Shown: positions 58,160 through 64,000 of the stretch, piece by piece
Position numbering within the stretch: position 1 is the stretch's first letter
Layout of the letters: each line of letters starts with the position of its first letter
Assembly (NCBI RefSeq): GCF_030269925.1
Contig: NC_085127.1
Location: forward strand, 7,571,501 to 7,635,500
Direction of reading: 5' to 3'
DNA from: Bombyx mori
Lineage: Eukaryota; Arthropoda; Insecta; Lepidoptera; Bombycidae
Length of the DNA stretch: 64,000 nt
Notes under the pieces: generated by a model
What the model saw: only the letters and a program-made list of their open reading frames with translations
Told to the model about the DNA's origin: nothing
The model's database searches: none
Position numbers and translations under genes: made by a program

Positions 58160-59772
58160 GTAAACGTGTTGTTAGTATAATAAGTATTCGTTAGTTTCAT
58201 GACTTATTTTAGATACATATCATAAATCTACAACAGCACAATTTTAGTCTAAAATAACTTTTGAAGCCTAAAATAAATGACATGGCGGCGGTGTCAAATG
58301 TCAAGCAACAGAGAAACTGCCTCCCATTTGTTTGGATTTCCACCTTTCACGCGAAACTGACGGGCTTTAAACTCTTAAGCTTAGACATTTTTTCTAAAGC
58401 GGGCTCGTATGTGTGCGGACTAAAATACTGTGTACAGTTACAATAGAAAACCCTTGTACATTTTGTTACGGTTAGACTATAATTTTAATAAATTGCTACA
58501 GTTTTTGCTAAAGAAGTCGTCAAGGAACACCTGATAGGTAATATTTAAACAAAAATGGGGCTTTTCCCTGAGTTTGGGTCCCACAGTCTCATCGCTCGAT
58601 TACACTCGATTCTTGAAAACCGATACATCTTAAGAAATAAACTAACCATGATTTAAATTGTATCAGATAATTAAAACAGTTTGCTTATCATTTATGCGTA
58701 TTTATTCCTTAGTCGAATGTGTCGAAACGTTGCGAAGTTATTGTTGGCGTTCCTTGGTAGTGGTAACATCAATACGATCAGCTGCGTACATCCTTGGGTC
58801 GTCATGCACTCTTACAGAGACAAGGAAAGGAATAAAATAAAGCAGAGGTGAAAGATTACTGGATGAATTTTTCTTGGAGATGATTTGATATGGAATGATT
58901 GCAAACATACTTATCCTTAATAGATTTAGGGGTGTTAAAGCGTCATCCTAGCTAGCCAAGGAAGGCTGCACATAAGTAGTTCCAGGAAATATACATACAT
59001 ACATACATATATTTTTTATTTAGCGACAGTTATAGTAGAGAGGAAGTAGTTTTGATTACAGAATAATTTATATTGAGAGTGAGTAGATCACCCAGATTCA
59101 ACTGTATAACGCGTGGATTTGTACCGATTGTGAAGTTGAATCCTGTTTTATTTTTAACATTTTGAACTATGTGAGGGCACATTGAGAGAAAAATTGCATT
59201 TAAAATTATTAATGTTCACTTATATGAATCATTACATTAAATGTACACATCTGTCCAATGGAATTATTATAGAATCTAATAACGATATTAATTCCCGGTT
59301 GGATGTAAATTAGGAATGGAAATGCGACACGTGACAGTAGCGGAGACCGCCTGTATGCGATTCCGTATGCTCCAATGAATATTTAGGCTGATTTCAATGA
59401 CGATTAATTGGTTTGATTGAAGATAACGTAGTTTGAAATAGATTCTATAATACCGTCAAACCATATTTAAAATTTTGAGACCAATTTTAATTATTTAGTT
59501 GATGTATTATTCTTTAAATGATTTAAAGTTGTTGCCCACACTGAAATAATGTTATACTATTTTATATATGGAGAGTTTTTAGCAAACTGTTATGTGTAAA
59601 TGTTTTCAAGGTTAATAAATAAATTATTATTATTATTTATTTATATTTATTTAAAATCTTATTAGTTACATAATTTTTTTTAAAAAAGATATTAAAAATA
59701 CAATTTTTAAAAAACACTATATAAAAATAGATTGCCGCTGATGGCGGTGTCTACGACACAAGCCACCAGGGG
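58160..59772. other. AT-rich DNA, nothing firm
   Basis: A CATA microsatellite lies near 58990 and an ATT/TTA-rich tail near 59620, possibly a LINE end. No gene is seen. Confidence 0.35.
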
Positions 59773-60261
59773 TTAGGACTCCAGAGTGAAAAACCTCCTC
59801 ACAATGCGTGCAGTATCGAGGATAACTGCTTTCTGTATTAGGCCCTTAACCCAGCTGGATAACGAAAGTTTCTTAAGATGTTGATCGAAACTTTTCGCCA
59901 TCAAGCCGTGTACCGACACAACTATTGGAACAATGATGGTTGAATCAACATGCCACATGGCGGTAGTTTCGTGGGCCAGGTCTAAATATTTTATTAATTT
60001 GTCCTTTTCTGCCTTCACGAGGTTCTCGTCATGAGGAATGGTGACATCAACCAACACTGCTCGACGCACAGATCGATCTAATATCACAATATCAGGTTTA
60101 TTGGCTACAATATACCTATCCGTGATAATAGATCGGTCCCAGTAGAGCGTAACATGACCATTATCAAGAACTGGTTGAGGTTGGTATTGGTAATAAGGTA
60201 CAGCAGAATCAAGAATTACTATTATAATATTGCATAAATTGAGTTCGTATTCAGTGAAGGG
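59773..60261 (-). CDS. LINE C-terminal domain fragment
   Basis: An open frame of 162 codons on the minus strand. From about 60210 it reads AVPYYQYQPQPVLDNGHVTL, YWDRSIITDRYIVANKPDIV, then AVLVDVTIPHDENL, LAHETTAMW, IIVPIVVSVHGL and ARIVRRFFTLES before the stop at 59773. PDI...VDV resembles a PD-(D/E)XK-like nuclease core placed after the RT in some LINE proteins (often annotated as R2-type). The RT itself is missing, so it is a truncated, non-autonomous remnant. No ATG start is expected. Confidence 0.55.
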   Translation of the reverse strand, partial: PFTEYELNLCNIIIVILDSAVPYYQYQPQPVLDNGHVTLYWDRSIITDRYIVANKPDIVILDRSVRRAVLVDVTIPHDENLVKAEKDKLIKYLDLAHETTAMWHVDSTIIVPIVVSVHGLMAKSFDQHLKKLSLSSWVKGLIQKAVILDTARIVRRFFTLES

Positions 60262-60403
60262 TTAAATTAAAAATTTTCTTCATTAACAAAATTTAAGACT
60301 TACCAATTTATCTAATTATGATACTGCAACATTTTCTAATATTAAAATCAACATTAACAATATGACTATGAAACGCCATTTCAAATAATAATACGATAAA
60401 TAA

Positions 60404-60519
60404 GTTTTTTTTATTGCCCTTGTAGGCTGACGAGCATACGGCCCTGATGGTGAGTGGTAACCGTCGCCCATGGACTTCAGCAATGCCAGGGGCAGATCCA
60501 AGTCGCTGCCTACTAAAAA
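60404..60519 (-). repeat. LINE 3'-end fragment, uninterrupted
   Basis: Reversed poly(A) T run, then TTGCCCTTGTAGGCTGACGA, GCATACGGCCCTGATGGTG and CAGCAATGCCAGGGGCAGA. This copy shows what the split copy at 410-1352 looked like before insertion. Confidence 0.65.
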
Positions 60520-60814
60520 AGAATCGAGTAAAATAACTATAATTTCATGAGATGTTATAAATCGATAAAATTAAATATGATTTCCAACTCGAAATCATTA
60601 GCAATGCTAATACCACTCCAATGGCTACAAATGTTGCTCCGACGCGATACCGCATGCTTCATTGGAAATAGGTAGTCAGATAATGTCAGTTAGATCTGAT
60701 ACCTTATAATTGAGTTGTTTATATAGTTTCACCATTGTTTATCAAACGTTCCATTTTCTATGGTTCAAAACTAACTTATGTTTGCTTTAATTTAATTATC
60801 GAGTACCTATCGAG
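60520..60814. other. AT-rich DNA, nothing recognised
   Basis: No signal is seen. Confidence 0.35.
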
Positions 60815-60870
60815 CTCACGGATCATCTGGTGTAGAATGATTACCTTAGCGCTTAGACATATAACGCGAA
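60815..60870 (-). repeat. Short SINE tail relic
   Basis: CGAGCTCACGGATCATCTGG and CGCTTAGACATATAACGC match the reversed SINE end. It lies directly before a full SINE of the opposite orientation. Confidence 0.45.
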
Positions 60871-60871
60871 A

Positions 60872-61289
60872 GTCGTCTTGGCCTAAAGGATAAGAAGTCC
60901 AGTGCATTCGTGTTGAGCGATGCACCGGTGTTTGAATCTCAGGCGGTTACCAATTTTTCTAATGAAATACGTACTCAACAAATGTTGACGATTGATTTTC
61001 ACGGTGAAGGAATAATATCGTGTAATAAATGTAAAACCCTCAAAATTATAATTTGCGTAATTACTGGTGGTAGGACCTCTTGGGAGTCCGCACGGGTAGG
61101 TACCACCACTCCGCCTATTTCCGCCGTGAAGCAGTAATGCGTTTCGGTTCGAAGGGTGGAGTAGCCGTTGTATATAGTACTGAGACCTCAGAACTTATAT
61201 CTCAAGATGGGCTCTATGGGCTCCAGTAACCACTTAACATCAGGTGGGCTGTGAGCTCGTCCACCCATCTAAGCAACAAAAAAAAAAAG
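60872..61289 (+). mobile_element. Near full-length Bm1-type SINE, subfamily copy 1
   Basis: Head (GTCGTCTTGGCCTAAAGG), body and tail are present. A deletion removes about 22 bases near 61209. It shares several rare changes with the SINE at 61625 (CCACTCCGCCTATTTCCGCC, GTATATAGTACTGAGACCTC). Confidence 0.9.
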
Positions 61290-61624
61290 AATGCCATCAC
61301 TCTGATACATGAGGTCGGAGAAAAGTACATAAGAAAGGAGTAAATTAGACCCAAAAGTCGACTACCAAAAATTCTTACACGAAAATTTGCACTACAAAAG
61401 CAAGAAAAGTCCCGTGGTACCCTAAAAGGGACGCTGTTATTTTGCTCAAGCTTGAAAGACGTTTCCTAGTTTTCCCTTCACTTGTAGTTTGCGAGTCCCC
61501 ACGGCTCGGTACCATTGTTGCGTTTGATTATTACGCAATGCAACCGTGGTGTTTGTCATGACATATTAGATATATTCGAATGTAAACAAGATTGACAATA
61601 TATCTTGAGAAGACGACGGCACGA
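61290..61624. other. Spacer between two SINEs
   Basis: No gene is seen. It shows no obvious copy elsewhere in the window. Confidence 0.4.
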
Positions 61625-62066
61625 AGTCGTCGTGGCCTAAAGGATAAAACGTCCGGTGCATTCGTATGTAGCGATGCACCGGTGTTCGAATCCCGCAGGC
61701 GGGTACCAATTTTTCTAATGAAATACGTACTCAACAAATGTTCACGATTGACTTCCACGGTGAAGGAATAGCATCGTGTAATAAAAATGAAACCCGCAAA
61801 ATTATAATTTGCGTAATTACTGGTGGTAGGACCTCTTAGGAGTCCGCACGGGTAGGTACCACCACTCCGCCTATTTCCGCCGTGAAGCAGTAATGCGTTT
61901 CGGTTCGAAGGGTGGGGTAGCCGTTGTATATAGTACTGAGACCTCAGAACTTATATCTCAAGATGGGTGGCGCGTTCACGTTGTAGATGTCTATGGGCTC
62001 CAGTAACCACTTAACATCAGGTGGGCTGTGAGCTCGTCCATCCATCTATGCAATAGAAAAAAAAAA
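61625..62066 (+). mobile_element. Full-length Bm1-type SINE, subfamily copy 2
   Basis: Complete head with box A (TGGCCTAAAGG) and box B (GGTGTTCGAATCC at 61681-61693), body, junction and tail ending GCAATAGAAAAAA. The most complete head in the window. Confidence 0.92.
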
Positions 62067-62919
62067 CTTAATTTCTCAATGCCGTGAGATTATAGTGTGG
62101 CCACTTTAAATTACGATTGAAGGTGGGTTAAGCTCTCGCCTTATCTTCATTAGCTTCAGTATGTATTTAAGGAGACACAGCTAAATCGCTCCTTATCATT
62201 GTTTTTGCAAAACCTTGTTTAAAGACAGCGCTGCAGGATCACTGGAGTGGGAGTTTAGCATCGATAATGTTACAATGCGCAACGCTGTAACTGTTCTAGT
62301 CACAAAGGATATACTTCACGCCGGTGAAGGATGAGTAGGCAGTCTCTAAGGATCTTAACGTTCTAAAACATAAAACGAACGACAGCAGGCTCAAAAGATT
62401 TCAGCAGAATTCACTAGAATCTAATTAAACCAATAAAATACGCTTATCGATATCATGACTATGATTCTATTAATTTTCTCAGATATTTGAAAATATAACT
62501 AAGATAACGATGATACTGTAAGAAAATAAGATACTTATCTAAACTATTCTTGTTCCTGAAATCTCACAGAACGTAAGAAGATAGCCAAGGAAAACTGTTT
62601 TGTGGACTGTACAAAATTCTGATAAACAACAATGTGTAACTTTGAATGGCTTTCTGAAGTCTTTTAACTGCTACTATTAGTGACTACACGCTAACAGCTT
62701 GTGACGGATTATAGCAAAGTGGAAGCTAATGTTCCTCTACCATTATTATTGTAATGTGCTAAACGTCGTTAAAGTTTTGTAAGGCTAAGGAAATGGGTTT
62801 TATGTAGGTAAACGATGATCGTATTAAGTGGTAGTATTACATTTAAGAAATTTCCTTTAGACTATTTTTTTTTGTTCCATTGAAATTTAATACTTGCATT
62901 ATCTGATTTAATACAGATA
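62067..62919. other. AT-rich DNA, nothing recognised
   Basis: No gene is seen. Confidence 0.4.
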
Positions 62920-63679
62920 TCTATATATTAATACGTGAAGCAAAAACTTTGTATCCCTTTTTACGAAAATTGCGCGGACGGAGGAGTATGAAATTTTCTA
63001 CACTTATAGAGAATATAGAGAAGAAGTGCACAATGCTAATATTTCACGTCATTACGGATCCTCCTGATCCATTAACGGTGCTTTTAGGCACCACAAGCAC
63101 CGGTCACCGTCCTCGTCGAACCCGTCGCTTGCGACGAAGGGCTCGACGAGCGAACTAACCCATAGACACAGCCCACTGAGTTTCTCGCCGGATCTTCTCA
63201 GTGGGTCGCGTTTCCGATCCGGTGGTAGATTCTGCGAAGCACTGCTCTTGCTAGGGTCAGTGTTAGCAACTCTCCGGTTGAGCCCCGCGAGCTCACCTAC
63301 TAACGTTAGGGTGAAGCTGAAATAGCCTCTCAAGGCTATCAGCATAGGTAGGGGAAAAAAAAAAAAAAAAAAAAAAAAGCTAATATTTTTTATAAATAAT
63401 GCATAAAAGATACATTAAATAAATAAAGAAAACATTACACACACTACATACCATGTATTTGACGCACACACGCATGCATACTATTTATTGTCAAACTTTT
63501 GTTCCTGACGTCTGTGGTCAAATTGAGAATAGATTAATTAATATTGTTTGTTAATATTTTTTATAGTTTAGTCTTGGCGAAATTTGTGATTATAGAAGTA
63601 TAAAATACAATCATAATAGTGTAGAAACTTTGAATTCCAATTAATTATAGTCGAATTTCGACTACTGCGGGACCTCTAG
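62920..63679 (+). mobile_element. Helitron family A, copy 4, split by a LINE end
   Basis: TC at 62920 after A, CTAG at 63676-63679 before T, and the AGTCGAATTTCGACT palindrome 11 bases upstream. A LINE 3' end of 334 bases lies inside, with a 10-base target duplication. Confidence 0.85.
63045..63378 (+). mobile_element. Recent 3' end of the 49-kb LINE family
   Basis: Covers the last ~33 codons of ORF2, the 3' UTR and poly(A). It differs from 54044-54364 at two substitutions and one extra G before the tail. Flanked by GCTAATATTT at 63035-63044 and 63379-63388. ORF2 here reads CGA where the long copy has its TGA stop, ending at TAA four codons later. Confidence 0.9.
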
Positions 63680-64000
63680 TAATACTTAATACGTATCCAA
63701 TAGTCTACATTATACTCAAAGAACGTTGACGTGTGCCTTTGAACTTGTTATAAAATAAGTTGTAAGCAATTTGGAAATAGCAGTTGCAAGCTGCATATAT
63801 TAGAATATTTATAAGACAGGTCACGTAAAACTACGTGCCAGGCATTTTCAATTGGAAACAAAATAGTTTAAGTGTGCAAATTTGTTGATATTATTATAAT
63901 GAAAATTGTGTGTATAGATGTAATATTCTCATCGAAATTTGCAAATAATCATGCATAATATATGTATTTACTATTGTGGTGCAATAGTTACCGTTCTTAA
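63680..64000. other. AT-rich DNA, nothing recognised
   Basis: No gene or repeat is seen. Confidence 0.4.

Noticed and set aside
58980..59020. CRISPR-like or regulatory repeat
   Set aside because: It is a CATA microsatellite; no spacers exist and the genome is eukaryotic. No CRISPR array is present anywhere.
61625..61700. tRNA gene
   Set aside because: Has A and B boxes but continues into a SINE body and repeats at many sites; it is the SINE head. The same applies at 20920, 23522 and 60872.

Overview
This is repeat-dense insect DNA, most likely from a silkworm (Bombyx). The strongest clue is about sixteen copies of a tRNA-headed SINE that I recognise as Bm1-type. It is joined by Jockey-type and R1-type LINEs, a RTE-type LINE end, Helitrons and MITEs, all in an AT-rich background. 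There are no operons, rRNAs or functional tRNAs, and most short open frames are chance frames. Family names come from memory and were not checked against a database.

Host content is small. One convincing exon lies at 33104-33860 (+). It has a splice acceptor, an ATG, 249 codons and a phase-0 donor. Its first ~60 residues resemble, from memory, the N-terminus of insect SK (small-conductance calcium-activated) potassium channels; this is tentative. A TATA box followed by a short ATG exon and a strong donor (2527-2650) may be the start of another gene. Most of the rest is probably intron or intergenic DNA.

Layout. 0.4-1.35 kb: three-layer nest (old LINE end, SINE, R1-type LINE 3' end) with a 77-bp target duplication. 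2.7-9.6 kb: SINE copies and LINE relics. 12.6-16.5 kb: a Jockey-like LINE with an intact 908-codon ORF2, an internal A80 run and a GNRA-capped hairpin at its 3' terminus. 18-24 kb: Helitrons, five SINEs and a RTE-type LINE end. 24.1-26.7 kb: a Helitron split by a 5'-truncated R1-type LINE. 27-44 kb: relics, a second Helitron copy, the host exon and a fragment of the 12-kb LINE. 44.66-46.52 kb: a decayed TIR transposon carrying a DUF7869-like gene. 47.3-47.7 kb: a third Helitron copy. 49.07-54.36 kb: a full-length Jockey-type LINE with an 11-bp target duplication, a 112-bp tandem dimer and stem-loop array in its 5' UTR, a three-knuckle gag and an EN-RT ORF2 whose catalytic FADD reads FADN. 56.5-57.1 kb: a Helitron carrying a MITE with perfect 43-bp TIRs. 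59.8-60.3 kb: a LINE C-terminal domain. 60.9-62.1 kb: two SINEs of one subfamily. 62.9-63.7 kb: a fourth Helitron copy holding a fresh insert of the 49-kb LINE family.

The elements interact through retrotransposition. The LINEs supply EN and RT, the SINEs are non-autonomous passengers, and all Helitron copies here are short and lack a replicase. The most unusual signals are RNA structures: the stem-loop array in one LINE 5' UTR, the GNRA hairpin ending another LINE, and a SINE truncation point at the foot of a hairpin.
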